NCBI GenBank assembly: GCA_027485695.1
Contig: JAIXQO010000001.1
Location: 744,001-808,000 of the forward strand
Direction of reading: 5' to 3'
Origin: Pseudomonadota bacterium
GTDB lineage: Bacteria; Bdellovibrionota; UBA1018
DNA: 64,000 nucleotides
The notes under the pieces were generated by a model. The model did no database searches. It was not told the origin of the DNA and saw nothing but the letters and a program-made list of their open reading frames with translations. The position numbers were made by a program, and so were the translations under genes. Shown one piece after another: positions 28,857 to 37,638 of this stretch. Within the stretch, counting starts at the first letter, position 1. Every line of letters begins with the position of its first letter.

Positions 28857-30742
28857 GGGCCTTTCTTTACAGCCTAGCACTCGTCATTTTCTGTGTCGGG
28901 ATCGAGATGTCGATCTCCGCTCTCGACTATTTGAATTTGGTGCCGCCTGAGCGGATCCAAGTCATTGTCCCCAACACCCAAGTCAAAATGGATATTTCGG
29001 CGCTTCCGCCGGGATCTTACTTTGTCTCGATGGCGCGTCCGCGTGGACGATGCTCGATCTATCTGGATGGTCAGCTGGTCGCCAGCAACTACTCAAATTT
29101 GCAGCATCGCGACCAACTTTTCCTCTCTCATGGTTTCATGCAGGGGCCGGAGAACAACCGCCAAGAATTAATGGCGGAATGTGAGGACCGAGCCGGGGTG
29201 AAATCGACTCTCGGATCGTTTCCACTCGTTCAAACCCACCACTTGGGCATTGCGATTCAAATGGTGCGCGAAGCGGCACAGATCTATGTCGGCCCGATTT
29301 TCGCAGTCATTGCGATCATTTCTTACTTCTTTCTCTCGTTTAGACGGAGTCTCAGAGCCGATCCAGTGTTTTTGTCGATGCTGCTCTCGACGTTGGTCTA
29401 TACCTTGTCGATGACACATTACTTTTACCTGTTCTTTGAGAATACCCACGCTGCGCTCTGGCACTATGTTTTTAGGAACTACTTTGTCATGAACGTGATC
29501 GCCTGCTTCTTGCCCCGGCTTTCTTTCCGCCGTTGGGCGCCGCTTCTGGCGATCCCGGTCGTATTGAGTCTATTTTTATCTTGGAGCTTGGATCCGCGCG
29601 TTTTCCTTAAAATCTACGAATTCGAAATTCTTGGATTCGGTTTAGCTCTATTTGTAATCGGTTTCCGACGGGGGCGGTTCCTGGACCGCGAGAGTGGGCT
29701 GATTTCGGCCGCTCTGATGGTTTATGGGATCTACCATTGGAACGCTTATTTCCCCTGGATCAATTTCAATACCGTCAATAGCCTCGGTATGGTTTTCCCG
29801 GTCGCCATTCTCGCTTCGTTGATTTACACGCAGTGGAAAGCCTCTCAACGCTGGATGATGCTCAAGGATTTCGATGCCGAGATGGATATTCTGATTCGCC
29901 ATGCGACCCAGGAATCGGAGATTCCCACGGCGTTCGCAGCGAAGATGCGTTCCATGTTTAGTCGGTACTTCGGTCTAGATCGAGTGAGTGGAACAGAGCA
30001 GTTTTCGCGAGAAATTCGGAATCGCGTCCGGCTCGTGCCCAAAGATGATCGTCATCGCTTCTTTCGGTTTCACCAGTCTAAGCGATTGAATATCCGACGG
30101 CATTTAGAGCTTCTGGAACTACGTGATGGTTATCGAATGGGTCCGAAACTCCGGCCTTACCATCGAGGCGGCGAGACATCACTCAAGGTCTCTGTGCTCA
30201 TCTTGGATATCAACAACTACGCGAAACAGATCTCGCTCTATGGTCCTCCTTACGCGGATTTCATTCAGCACGAGTTTATCCGAAAGATGACTTCGCTTTT
30301 TGATCGTCACGATGGAATCGTTGAGGCCGTTAACGGCGACGAGATGATTGTATTGTTCTTGGGCTCAGATCATCTTGGACAAGAATCGTTTGCGGAGCGC
30401 ATCAGCGATGTATTGGCGGAACTTCATCAGTTCTTGAACCATGGTCAAACGGTTCTCACTGAATCGTTTATGTTTCCGGCGCAGACTATTTCGGCTGGAT
30501 TCGCAACCGATGACGGCACTCTTAGCAAGGAGTCGGGACGTTACCATTTGAAAAACGCTCCCTATAGTCGCGCCCGAAGGATCGCGAGTGCCGCTACTTC
30601 GGATAGCGTGCTTTTGGATGATCAGACTCGCCGCATGGTCGGAGAGGTGGCGACGGTTCTGTTAGGTGAACCGTTCCCAGTGCTTGTGAAAAAGGACTTT
30701 ATAGAAGTAACCGAAGTCTTGGGCGAAAAAGAGGCCGCCTAG
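28853..30742 (+). CDS. membrane-bound class III nucleotidyl cyclase
   Basis: A 629-aa protein starting at a TTG whose TTGA overlaps the preceding stop. GGAGG lies 4 bp upstream. An N-terminal helix and a periplasmic beta domain (~25-140) are followed by about seven membrane helices (~150-330), a 7TM sensory arrangement. A C-terminal class III cyclase domain begins near residue 440. VLILDINNYAKQ carries the first metal Asp and GDEMIVLF the second. The domain should make cAMP or cGMP in response to an outside signal. Substrate-specifying residues are not resolvable by eye. Confidence 0.8.
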   Translation: MRAFLYSLALVIFCVGIEMSISALDYLNLVPPERIQVIVPNTQVKMDISALPPGSYFVSMARPRGRCSIYLDGQLVASNYSNLQHRDQLFLSHGFMQGPENNRQELMAECEDRAGVKSTLGSFPLVQTHHLGIAIQMVREAAQIYVGPIFAVIAIISYFFLSFRRSLRADPVFLSMLLSTLVYTLSMTHYFYLFFENTHAALWHYVFRNYFVMNVIACFLPRLSFRRWAPLLAIPVVLSLFLSWSLDPRVFLKIYEFEILGFGLALFVIGFRRGRFLDRESGLISAALMVYGIYHWNAYFPWINFNTVNSLGMVFPVAILASLIYTQWKASQRWMMLKDFDAEMDILIRHATQESEIPTAFAAKMRSMFSRYFGLDRVSGTEQFSREIRNRVRLVPKDDRHRFFRFHQSKRLNIRRHLELLELRDGYRMGPKLRPYHRGGETSLKVSVLILDINNYAKQISLYGPPYADFIQHEFIRKMTSLFDRHDGIVEAVNGDEMIVLFLGSDHLGQESFAERISDVLAELHQFLNHGQTVLTESFMFPAQTISAGFATDDGTLSKESGRYHLKNAPYSRARRIASAATSDSVLLDDQTRRMVGEVATVLLGEPFPVLVKKDFIEVTEVLGEKEAA

Positions 30743-30754
30743 CCATCCGGGCTA

Positions 30755-31549
30755 CTACTTGACCTTGAGGACTTTCATCGTCTCTTCGAGGTCATCCGTT
30801 CCGACAACATCAAAAGGCAGCTCCGTTGCTTCCTTCCAGAATCGAGGAGTATCGGGATTTCCCCAAAAACGAGTTCGTAGTCCGACTCGATGCGCGCTTG
30901 CTTGAAACTCGCGGATTCTGTTTTTGTCATCTTCCGAGAAGAAATGTTTCCCGGCGTCGCCGAACACTCGATTCCAGCGGTGATATGACCACTTCGCGAA
31001 CGGTGCGCGGGCGGTCTTGGAGAGCGGAAGTCGATTAAGCCCTAAACAAGCGGGAGCGGTTTTTAATCCGGAAAAGTATTGATCTGCCAGACCATTGTGA
31101 TTGATCAGTATGAGATCGACCGGTCCGGATTTGACTTCGTTCCCTTCGGGGTCAAATACGGTCAGCATCGAATACTGCGCAAGTAGTTCACGCAGCATGG
31201 GGACGATTGCTTCGGTCGAAATCATCCACCTGATCTCGATCCAGATATAGAATTTCTTGCCATCACCGTGCACCGATCCTCGTTCGTTCACAAGTTTTTG
31301 CAAGCGGTCCAAGTAGAGTTCCTTGAGAGTTCCATCAGTCCAGAGGCCGATGTGAGTCACGCGTACTTGGCCGCGGCGATCAATGACGTCGACTTCGATG
31401 CTACGAAAACCCTGCTCTATAGCTGTATCGAGTGGTCGACTCTGTTGGTAGTCGTTATGAGAGTGAGCGATCGAAGTGGGGCCGACGGGCAGTTCGTAAT
31501 GATCACCCGCAAATGCAAATCCAAGAAAAACTAAGAACGGTAAAACCAT
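30755..31549 (-). CDS. secreted PI-PLC/GDPD-like phosphodiesterase (AIM6 type)
   Basis: A 264-aa protein with a signal peptide ending AFA (about residue 14). The motifs AHSHNDYQQSRPL near residue 28 and SIEVDVIDRRGQVRVTHIG belong to the TIM-barrel phosphodiesterase superfamily that includes glycerophosphodiester phosphodiesterases and PI-specific phospholipase C. The version with an early HSHNDY is the AIM6-like branch. Catalytic-type His, Glu and Asp residues are present. Probable periplasmic or secreted phosphodiester hydrolase; the substrate is unknown. It is convergent with the cyclase gene, 12 bp away. Confidence 0.78.
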   Translation of the reverse strand: MVLPFLVFLGFAFAGDHYELPVGPTSIAHSHNDYQQSRPLDTAIEQGFRSIEVDVIDRRGQVRVTHIGLWTDGTLKELYLDRLQKLVNERGSVHGDGKKFYIWIEIRWMISTEAIVPMLRELLAQYSMLTVFDPEGNEVKSGPVDLILINHNGLADQYFSGLKTAPACLGLNRLPLSKTARAPFAKWSYHRWNRVFGDAGKHFFSEDDKNRIREFQASAHRVGLRTRFWGNPDTPRFWKEATELPFDVVGTDDLEETMKVLKVK

Positions 31550-31762
31550 CTCCCAAGCTTAGCTCCTCTGGAGAAAACGAGTAGTCAATTCAATGAATTT
31601 TTCTCGCAATTTACCGAGCTTTTTACTCGTTCTCTACCCGAGTGTTTTTTGACGAATTCGGAACAAACCACAGTGTGGACTGAAAATTCTTCATTCAAGA
31701 CCGAGAATACACGGGCGTATAAGGTGCGCGCCTTAACCGACCCTAACCACCTTGGGAGCCTC

Positions 31763-32632
31763 ATGATCTCGACCCGTTGCTGTTTACTCTCCTTGGCTAT
31801 CTCGATTTTTCTTCAGGCTTGTTCTTCCACATCGACTGTAGAGGATACAGCGATCGATCGCGAAGTCGCCGCCGCCGAAGACGTAGTCTATGCTGCACCT
31901 CCACCGCCGGAATGGACACTCTCGCGTCTGAATGGAACATTCATCGTTTATGATCCACCATCCCAGAGCTGCCTTCAGAATTACGTCAATCAAGTCTCGG
32001 GTGGTCGCGCCAAGAAGGACTTGGTCGAAGACGTATTTCACACGGCCAAGGCATATGGCGTGGATCCGGTCATTTTTCTCGGACTGATTTATGTTGAAAG
32101 CGGCAACTTCGTTGCGGATCGCACGGGTGGCGGTACGGGCGTTACTCAGATGACTAATGTCGCTATTCGTGATGCTTGTCATGCGCTCGAGACGACTGGC
32201 TGTCACTATAAGAAGCGTTTCGCGAATCCCGAGTACGAAGAGATCTGGAAAAATAAGATGAACGCCGCATTGTCGACGATCTACGAAACGTCTCGTCCCG
32301 AGGACTACTATCCATGGGAGCTCTATTGCACGAGCCGCCCGGCGGATCGTTGCAATGAAAATTGCGGGATCAACTCCCGTTGTTTGGGCGAAATCAAAAC
32401 TGCGATGATGAAGGACAACCGTGTTGCTCTGAACTTGGGTGGATTGACGCTCTTGAATTTCATGGGAGTTGCCAATAAGCGACTTTCCAATAGCGCACTC
32501 ATTCAGCGTTATCGCTACGCTCTCAAAGAATACAATGGCCATCCCGAGAACAAGCGTGCCTACCCGGGCAAGGTCTTCAGTCGAGTCGAAGCTTTCCGTA
32601 AAGCTTGCCCATTTAATAACCGCACGCGTTGA
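31763..32632 (+). CDS. lipoprotein with lytic-transglycosylase-like domain
   Basis: The start chosen is the ATG at 31763, with GGGAG 4 bp upstream. It opens a lipoprotein signal with lipobox LQAC. Upstream in-frame codons would add 38 unlikely residues. Residues ~95-150 read AKAYGVDPVIFLGLIYVESG, then GGGTGVTQM. This is the SLT/lysozyme-like pattern with the catalytic Glu in VESG and the following GxxQ-type turn. Several Cys in the C-terminal half suggest disulfides. Likely membrane-anchored peptidoglycan-cleaving enzyme; activity is inferred from fold motifs only. Confidence 0.75.
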   Translation: MISTRCCLLSLAISIFLQACSSTSTVEDTAIDREVAAAEDVVYAAPPPPEWTLSRLNGTFIVYDPPSQSCLQNYVNQVSGGRAKKDLVEDVFHTAKAYGVDPVIFLGLIYVESGNFVADRTGGGTGVTQMTNVAIRDACHALETTGCHYKKRFANPEYEEIWKNKMNAALSTIYETSRPEDYYPWELYCTSRPADRCNENCGINSRCLGEIKTAMMKDNRVALNLGGLTLLNFMGVANKRLSNSALIQRYRYALKEYNGHPENKRAYPGKVFSRVEAFRKACPFNNRTR

Positions 32633-32646
32633 CATTTGGATTTTTC

Positions 32647-32683
32647 CCGCGGGATAGTGTCTGGAAACAAACCTATCCCGCGG
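32647..32683 (+). repeat. 11-bp perfect inverted repeat overlapping a ribosome binding site
   Basis: CCGCGGGATAG and CTATCCCGCGG form a very stable stem with a 15-nt loop, lying between the lipoprotein stop and the DUF3617 gene. No T-run follows, so it is not a standard terminator. The 3' arm ends in the CGGAG that serves as ribosome binding site for the next gene, so folding could mask translation initiation. Confidence 0.7.
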
Positions 32684-32694
32684 AGAAAACTGAC

Positions 32695-33207
32695 ATGAAA
32701 TCCATTCTCACTCTTGCTCTCGCTCTAACGCCCTCGTTCGTGTTTGCCGCACCGTTTGATATCAAGCCGGGTCTTTGGAACTTGGAAATGAATATCGAGT
32801 CGGGCGGTAAAACGGTCAACCCTATGGCGGAAGTAAAAAAAGCAATGGCCGGAATGTCTCCTGAGCAGCGCAAGCAAATGGAAATGGCGATGGGACGTAC
32901 CATGAAAGGTAGCGGAACTTCCGTTTGTTACACCCAAGCTCTCCTGAATCAGCAAAACGGCTTGGTTCCTGGCTCTGATGATCAAAAATGCAAAACGGAC
33001 GTCAAGATCAAGACTTCGAGTAAATTCGCCGCAGATTTCAAGTGTGAAGGCGGCGCATCCGGCACGATGGAATTCAATCGGGATTCAAAAGAAAAATTCA
33101 ACGGCCTGGTTCGTATGAATCGCGACGGAAAACTCTCCAAGGTTGTTTACGAAGGTAAATTCGTAAATGCGGATTGCGGAAGCGTGAAACCAGTGTCCGT
33201 TCAGTAG
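32695..33207 (+). CDS. DUF3617-family secreted protein
   Basis: A 170-aa protein with a signal peptide ending FAA (about residue 18). Family traits of DUF3617 are visible: FDIKPGLWNLEMNIE right after cleavage, MSPEQRKQMEMAMG in the middle, a CYTQ cysteine followed later by two further Cys, and a beta-rich C-terminal half. The function of the family is unknown. The start is the ATG with CGGAG 8 bp upstream, a site contained in a stable hairpin. The gene's end overlaps the convergent HAD gene by 7 bp. Confidence 0.82.
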   Translation: MKSILTLALALTPSFVFAAPFDIKPGLWNLEMNIESGGKTVNPMAEVKKAMAGMSPEQRKQMEMAMGRTMKGSGTSVCYTQALLNQQNGLVPGSDDQKCKTDVKIKTSSKFAADFKCEGGASGTMEFNRDSKEKFNGLVRMNRDGKLSKVVYEGKFVNADCGSVKPVSVQ

Positions 33208-33986
33208 CGATTGATCCAAACAGATTTCTCCGTCGGTAAGTCGGGACGTGGAGAGTGAATCGTATCGAGGAAGAATAGTTCGGCCTCAGGAAAACGAGCT
33301 CCGAGCAGATTGAGGTTAGCCGGTTCGTTCTCAAACGCACCGATGACATTTCCCATGAGTGCGATTTCTTCGAGCGCATTCCTCTTGAATATTAAGTCAT
33401 CCATCTTTGCGTCAGGTTTCATCAGTAGCGCCGTTCGTGGACCGGATGGAAATCTCCAGCGACTAAGCGCATTCCTCGTGCCGATTTCCATGGTTTCTCG
33501 AGGTCGTCCCGTCAAATAGACGATGATCGCTCCGGATCGATACAATTGATTCACGTAGCGGGACGCATCGGGTAGTTGGATATCTTCTGAAGAATAGAAA
33601 TCTGAAAAAAAGCGCTCTCTCCAGTAAGTCACTATCGCTGCGATCGCCGCAGCGTTGGTGATTCCCGCCCGCTGGAGTGTTCCCTCAGTCGAATAGAGTA
33701 CCTGGGGTGCCCAGATCGTGGTGAGGCGACGCGCCTCCTCGGGGTAGGCGAGTCGGAACTCCGGAACAGAGGCGAGTTCATTGAATATTCGGACCGTTCG
33801 AAATCGCGTGTCGAGGAGCGTATCGTCGATATCAAATACGATGACGGGCGATTCGTGTTTTCCGTACGTATATTCCGTATGTGAAATCAGTCCTAGGAGT
33901 GGATGGGGTATGGCTTGGGCAGGCGCACTGGATAGGGCGGCCAAAGTCAAATAGGCAGTTAAGACGGAGTGTCTGAGAGATCGCAT
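33201..33986 (-). CDS. secreted HAD-superfamily phosphatase (class B acid phosphatase-like)
   Basis: A 261-aa protein. The start ATG at 33986 has GGAGG 5 bp upstream and begins a signal peptide ending AQA. HAD motif 1 is VIVFDIDDTLLDT with the nucleophile Asp and second Asp. Motif 2 is YLTGRP, a Lys follows in LLMKPDAKMDDLIFKR, and an acidic motif 4 appears as GAFENEPAN. The arrangement fits exported acid phosphatases of the HAD-IIIB type, which release phosphate from nucleotides and other monoesters in the periplasm. Confidence 0.82.
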   Translation of the reverse strand: MRSLRHSVLTAYLTLAALSSAPAQAIPHPLLGLISHTEYTYGKHESPVIVFDIDDTLLDTRFRTVRIFNELASVPEFRLAYPEEARRLTTIWAPQVLYSTEGTLQRAGITNAAAIAAIVTYWRERFFSDFYSSEDIQLPDASRYVNQLYRSGAIIVYLTGRPRETMEIGTRNALSRWRFPSGPRTALLMKPDAKMDDLIFKRNALEEIALMGNVIGAFENEPANLNLLGARFPEAELFFLDTIHSPRPDLPTEKSVWINRY

Positions 33987-34123
33987 TTTGTCCTCCAAAT
34001 GGCTGGAATAATAGGGATCTCTTCTAAGCGCTTAAAAGAAGATGGGCTGTTGATACCCATTGGAGAGGTAGATGAAAAATATCTATTTCCTATTCAGACT
34101 ATTCCTTTTAGATATGGGCCCAA

Positions 34124-35029
34124 ATGGAACTGAATCACCTTCGATGTTTTTATGAGGTTGCCAAGCAAGGGAGTTTTACTGGTGCGGCGAGGGCACTTCG
34201 GACGAGTCAACCGTCCCTCAGCAAGATGGTGCGCTTGTTGGAGGAGCGAGAGCAGCTTCGCCTATTCGAGCGAAACCGCGCTGGAGTGGCTCTGACGGAC
34301 TCGGGAAAAATTTTTTTTGAGCGTTGCGAGGTGATCTTTAACGAAGTCGAAAGACTCAAGAACTATACCCAGTCCAAACAGGATCGCGTGGAAGGGGAGC
34401 TTCGGATAGGTGCCTCGGACAACTTGAGTAACTACTTACTACCGGAAATTTTTCAGGAGTTCTGGAAGCGCTATCCGGGAGTTAGAATCAAAGTTTTAGC
34501 GGGTACCTCCGAGGTGATCAAAGAAGAGCTGAAGAAAGGTAAACTAGACTTAGGATTGTTCTTCCATCCGGCCAAGGAGAAACGATTGAAGACTGAGAAA
34601 ATCGGCGCGACTGAATTTGTGCTCATCTGTTCGTCTCTCAATGAGCGACTCAAAAGCGGGAAATTTGATCGCGCTCTTCTAGAGGAGTTCTATTTTATCG
34701 GCTCGCGGCTGTCCGACTATCCGAACTCCCATCTCTGTCTGAATTTGATTCGATCGCTAGGGATTGAGCCGAATCTCTTTTTTGAGACGAATAATCAAGA
34801 GACCCAAAAACGTATGGCGATGCGTGAACTCGGGTATGCGCTATTGCCCTATTTTATGGTCGAGCGTGAGCTCAGAGAAGGGGCGCTTCGGAAAATCCGT
34901 GCTCCCAAGCGCCTGCTAGCCGAGGTGTACCTCGTTAAACGACGCGATTCAGAGCAGAGTCGCGCGACCGAGCTTTTTGAATCATTCCTTCGCGATCGTT
35001 TGCCAGACCGACTATCGCCTCGTTTCTAG
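34124..35029 (+). CDS. LysR-family transcriptional regulator
   Basis: A 301-aa LysR-type regulator. The N-terminal winged helix begins MELNHLRCFYEVAKQGSFTG and continues through SQPSLSKMVRLLEE. A linker helix leads to a two-lobed effector domain from about residue 90 (VEGELRIGASD). It is divergent from the HAD phosphatase (137 bp apart) and is followed 90 bp later by an SDR gene on the same strand. Either neighbour may be its target. The effector is unknown. Confidence 0.88.
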   Translation: MELNHLRCFYEVAKQGSFTGAARALRTSQPSLSKMVRLLEEREQLRLFERNRAGVALTDSGKIFFERCEVIFNEVERLKNYTQSKQDRVEGELRIGASDNLSNYLLPEIFQEFWKRYPGVRIKVLAGTSEVIKEELKKGKLDLGLFFHPAKEKRLKTEKIGATEFVLICSSLNERLKSGKFDRALLEEFYFIGSRLSDYPNSHLCLNLIRSLGIEPNLFFETNNQETQKRMAMRELGYALLPYFMVERELREGALRKIRAPKRLLAEVYLVKRRDSEQSRATELFESFLRDRLPDRLSPRF

Positions 35030-35119
35030 AGTCGCGACTCAAGACGAGTTGTGATCGTGATCGCCGGAGGCAATCGGTGACAACTTGTATTAGTCGGGGA
35101 TTTTAGATAAAAACTCGGC

Positions 35120-35878
35120 ATGAGCAGAATCATATTGATCACTGGCGCGACGTCCGGATTTGGCGAAGCAATGGCACGAAAATTTGCGGCATCCGGCGAT
35201 TCGCTGATTTTGACCGGGAGGCGCCAAGAGCGGTTGGATCGGCTCAAGTCGGAGCTCGAAAAAACGCATTCAGCACGCGTGAAGACGCTCACGTTCGACG
35301 TTCAAGATCGTATGGCAGTCGAACGCTCGATCGGGAGTTTAGATTCCAGCTGGAGTGCGGTTGATGTGTTGATCAATAACGCTGGGCTAGCGCTCGGTGC
35401 GGTTCCGATCGATCAAGGCGACGTTGATGACTGGGAGCGAATGATTGATACCAACATCAAGGGCGTGCTCTATGTTTTGCGTGCGATCATTCCCGGGATG
35501 AAGGAGCGCAAACGCGGCCAGATCATTCAGATAGGATCTACAGCCGCCAAGGTGACTTACAAGAATGGCAACGTCTACTGCGCGACTAAGCGGGCGATCG
35601 AAGCGCTGAGCGAGGCGATGCGAATCGACCTGCTTCCTTACGGAATCAAGGTGACGGCTCTCCATCCCGGCGCGGCCGAAACCGAATTCTCACAAGTTCG
35701 TTTCAAAGGTGACCTCGAAAAAGCCGCCAGCATCTACCAAGGCTATCAACCGCTGACGGCAGGTGATGTTGCAGATGTGGCGTATTTCTGTGCAAGCCTA
35801 CCGGCGCATGTTTGCATCAACGACCTAGTGCTCACCTGTACTGCGCAAGCGGACACGGTTCACTTTCATAAAACCTAA
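35120..35878 (+). CDS. short-chain dehydrogenase/reductase (YdfG type)
   Basis: A 252-aa classical SDR. The nucleotide-binding motif is TGATSGFGEA near residue 8, NNAG lies near residue 88, and the catalytic Ser-Tyr-Lys set is GSTAAK...YCATK. The pattern resembles NADP-dependent 3-hydroxy acid/serine dehydrogenases of the YdfG group. It is cytoplasmic and probably single, or lies downstream of the LysR gene. The physiological substrate is not determined by sequence. Confidence 0.86.
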   Translation: MSRIILITGATSGFGEAMARKFAASGDSLILTGRRQERLDRLKSELEKTHSARVKTLTFDVQDRMAVERSIGSLDSSWSAVDVLINNAGLALGAVPIDQGDVDDWERMIDTNIKGVLYVLRAIIPGMKERKRGQIIQIGSTAAKVTYKNGNVYCATKRAIEALSEAMRIDLLPYGIKVTALHPGAAETEFSQVRFKGDLEKAASIYQGYQPLTAGDVADVAYFCASLPAHVCINDLVLTCTAQADTVHFHKT

Positions 35879-35933
35879 GGTCCGATGAATAGTGCTTTTC
35901 AAGGTTGCTGTTTCGGTTACCAACATTCCACGA

Positions 35934-35965
35934 CCTGGAATGAGAGATATTCTCTATCAGTGTAT
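35934..35965. repeat. two adjacent inverted repeats upstream of a secreted-protein gene
   Basis: CATTCCA-CGACC-TGGAATG (35934-35952) is directly followed by AGAGA-TAT-TCTCT (35953-35965). Both are perfect. They lie 79 bp before the next start codon in a 165-bp gene-free stretch, so they may be operators or RNA structure. Confidence 0.5.
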
Positions 35966-36043
35966 TAAGTCCACTTGAGCGACCGCAACTTCTTGTGTTT
36001 ATTTCATCGCTACTTCACAACTTTTTTATTTTAGGAGTAGAGA

Positions 36044-36484
36044 ATGAAACCGATCTTGAATCTTGTAGTGGTATCTTTGGCATTTTTGTCGAGTTTTTCT
36101 GCTTCGGCAGGAAACCTTTACGTGACTTGCGGTCGCGATGCCTATGAGTCCCTGGACTCTGGCGATTTGACCCGCGCTGAATTTTTGCTCCAGTTGGAGA
36201 CTCGCGGACCAAACCAACCTCCAACGCTCCTGAAGATGTTCGACGAAGGCAACGACCTAGCTGGTTCTTTCCGCGTCACGTCCTATACCAACTCAGCAGC
36301 AGAAGGCATCAAGATCAACCTCGAAAACCGTTCGTTTGATCAGTACGAAATCAAAGTACGTGATTGCTCCGACATCGAAACCGCAACGGGAACAATCTCG
36401 TACTCGAAGTACGTCGGTGGATTCGCCGGTCGTGGTCGCCCGATTACTGCTAATTGCAGCTGCTCGAATCGCGCAGCCAAATAA
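36044..36484 (+). CDS. small secreted protein, unknown function
   Basis: A 146-aa exported protein with a signal peptide ending ASA (about residue 22) and an AGGAG ribosome binding site 6 bp before the ATG. The mature part is beta-rich with four Cys residues (one early in VTCG, one in VRDCSD, and a CSC pair near the end), likely forming disulfides in the periplasm or outside. No family recognised. A strong terminator follows directly, so the gene is monocistronic. Confidence 0.72.
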   Translation: MKPILNLVVVSLAFLSSFSASAGNLYVTCGRDAYESLDSGDLTRAEFLLQLETRGPNQPPTLLKMFDEGNDLAGSFRVTSYTNSAAEGIKINLENRSFDQYEIKVRDCSDIETATGTISYSKYVGGFAGRGRPITANCSCSNRAAK

Positions 36485-36508
36485 GTTTCGAATCTTATTT
36501 TGAATATC

Positions 36509-36541
36509 AAAAAGGGAACCCGAATTTCGGGTTCCCTTTTT
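36509..36541. terminator. bidirectional rho-independent terminator
   Basis: A near-perfect 16-bp hairpin, AAAAAGGGAACCCGAA paired with TTCGGGTTCCCTTTTT, lies between two convergent genes. It gives a T-run on both strands. Confidence 0.88.
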
Positions 36542-36824
36542 ATTTGCAGGTGTAGCCGGTTTTTTCGAGCTTAGTGCGAATGTTCACGCGCACTTTTTCA
36601 CAGATCTCTGGGCCCATTTGTGAGCGAGCGACTACCTCGGACGACTGGCCCTTTTGGTAATAGAGTTCGCAGCCGAGGTCCTTGGGTAAGATGGTGAGCA
36701 CACGTTCGTCAGAGCCCTTCGTGCAGCGATGTTCGAGTTCCGCGTCTTGGATGGGAGACTCTTCGGCGAACGTGGAAATTGACATCATCCAGGCTAAAGC
36801 AATCAGGCAAGCGAGTTTAGACAT
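36540..36824 (-). CDS. small secreted protein, unknown function
   Basis: A 94-aa protein with a signal peptide ending TFA (about residue 20) and four Cys residues in the mature part, a likely two-disulfide periplasmic peptide. No family recognised. It starts 16 bp after the methionine aminopeptidase stop on the same strand and ends in the shared terminator, so it is probably co-transcribed with map. Confidence 0.65.
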   Translation of the reverse strand: MSKLACLIALAWMMSISTFAEESPIQDAELEHRCTKGSDERVLTILPKDLGCELYYQKGQSSEVVARSQMGPEICEKVRVNIRTKLEKTGYTCK

Positions 36825-36840
36825 AGGCTGGATTCTCCAT

Positions 36841-37599
36841 TTAAGAAGGAAGTGTGAGGATTTCCGCTCCGTTATCCGTGATCAGCACCGTGTGTTCGTA
36901 CTGAGCCGAGAGGCGTCCATCGGAGGTAACGATGATGGTGATGTCAGAGTCGGGAATCTCGATTTCGTCGATTGGGGCTGATGTCTCATTGACCATCGGT
37001 TCTACCGTGATCGTTCCCCACTTCTTCAGAAACGGACCGACGCCTTTTTTGCCAAAAGACGGAATAAACGGATCTTCATGGAATCCTTTTCCGATTCCAT
37101 GCCCGCCAATCTCGCGAACGACGTAGAGACCTTTGCGGGTGACGTATTTCTCTACCGCGAAACCGATGTCGCCGGTCGTACCGCCCGCCTTGATGGCCTT
37201 GATCCCTCGGTGCATGGCCTCAAACGCGCATTCGCAGAGTTTCTTCGCCGAGTCCGTGACTTCACCTACGAAGAACATTGAGGATGTGTCGCCGTGGAAT
37301 CCGTTTTTGATCGCTGTAACGTCGATATTGATGATGTCACCGTCTTTGAGGACTTGAGCACCGGGCAGTCCATGGCAGATCACTTCGTTGACGGAGGTGC
37401 AGATCGCCTTGGGGTATCCCTGATAACCGATACAGGCCGAGATGCCGCCGTGACTCAAAATGTAGTCGTTCGCGATTTGATCGAGCTCGTCGGTGGTGAT
37501 TCCAGCTTTGACGAATTTTCCCGTATGCACGAGCGCGTTCGCAGCGAGGCGACCCGCTTGCTCCATGAGTTTGATTTCCCCGGCAGTCCTGACATTCAT
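36841..37599 (-). CDS. map: methionine aminopeptidase, type I
   Basis: A 252-aa metalloprotease that removes the initiator Met from new proteins. The pita-bread fold ligands are visible: Asp in NIDVTA, Asp in FHGDTS, His in GGHGIG, Glu in TVEPM and Glu in QYEHT. The accessory His lies in GFHEDPFIP. The length is normal for type I. It lies downstream of the CPA2 antiporter gene on the same strand with a 39-bp gap and upstream of a small secreted protein. Confidence 0.95.
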   Translation of the reverse strand: MNVRTAGEIKLMEQAGRLAANALVHTGKFVKAGITTDELDQIANDYILSHGGISACIGYQGYPKAICTSVNEVICHGLPGAQVLKDGDIINIDVTAIKNGFHGDTSSMFFVGEVTDSAKKLCECAFEAMHRGIKAIKAGGTTGDIGFAVEKYVTRKGLYVVREIGGHGIGKGFHEDPFIPSFGKKGVGPFLKKWGTITVEPMVNETSAPIDEIEIPDSDITIIVTSDGRLSAQYEHTVLITDNGAEILTLPS

Positions 37600-37638
37600 G
37601 AGTGCGAGTATAGCACGTTTTTCGCTATCAGGGCTGGT

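Noticed and set aside
31649..31762. N-terminal extension of the transglycosylase-like lipoprotein from an upstream TTG
   Set aside because: It would bury the lipoprotein signal 38 residues inside. The ATG at 31763 has GGGAG just upstream and starts the signal directly.
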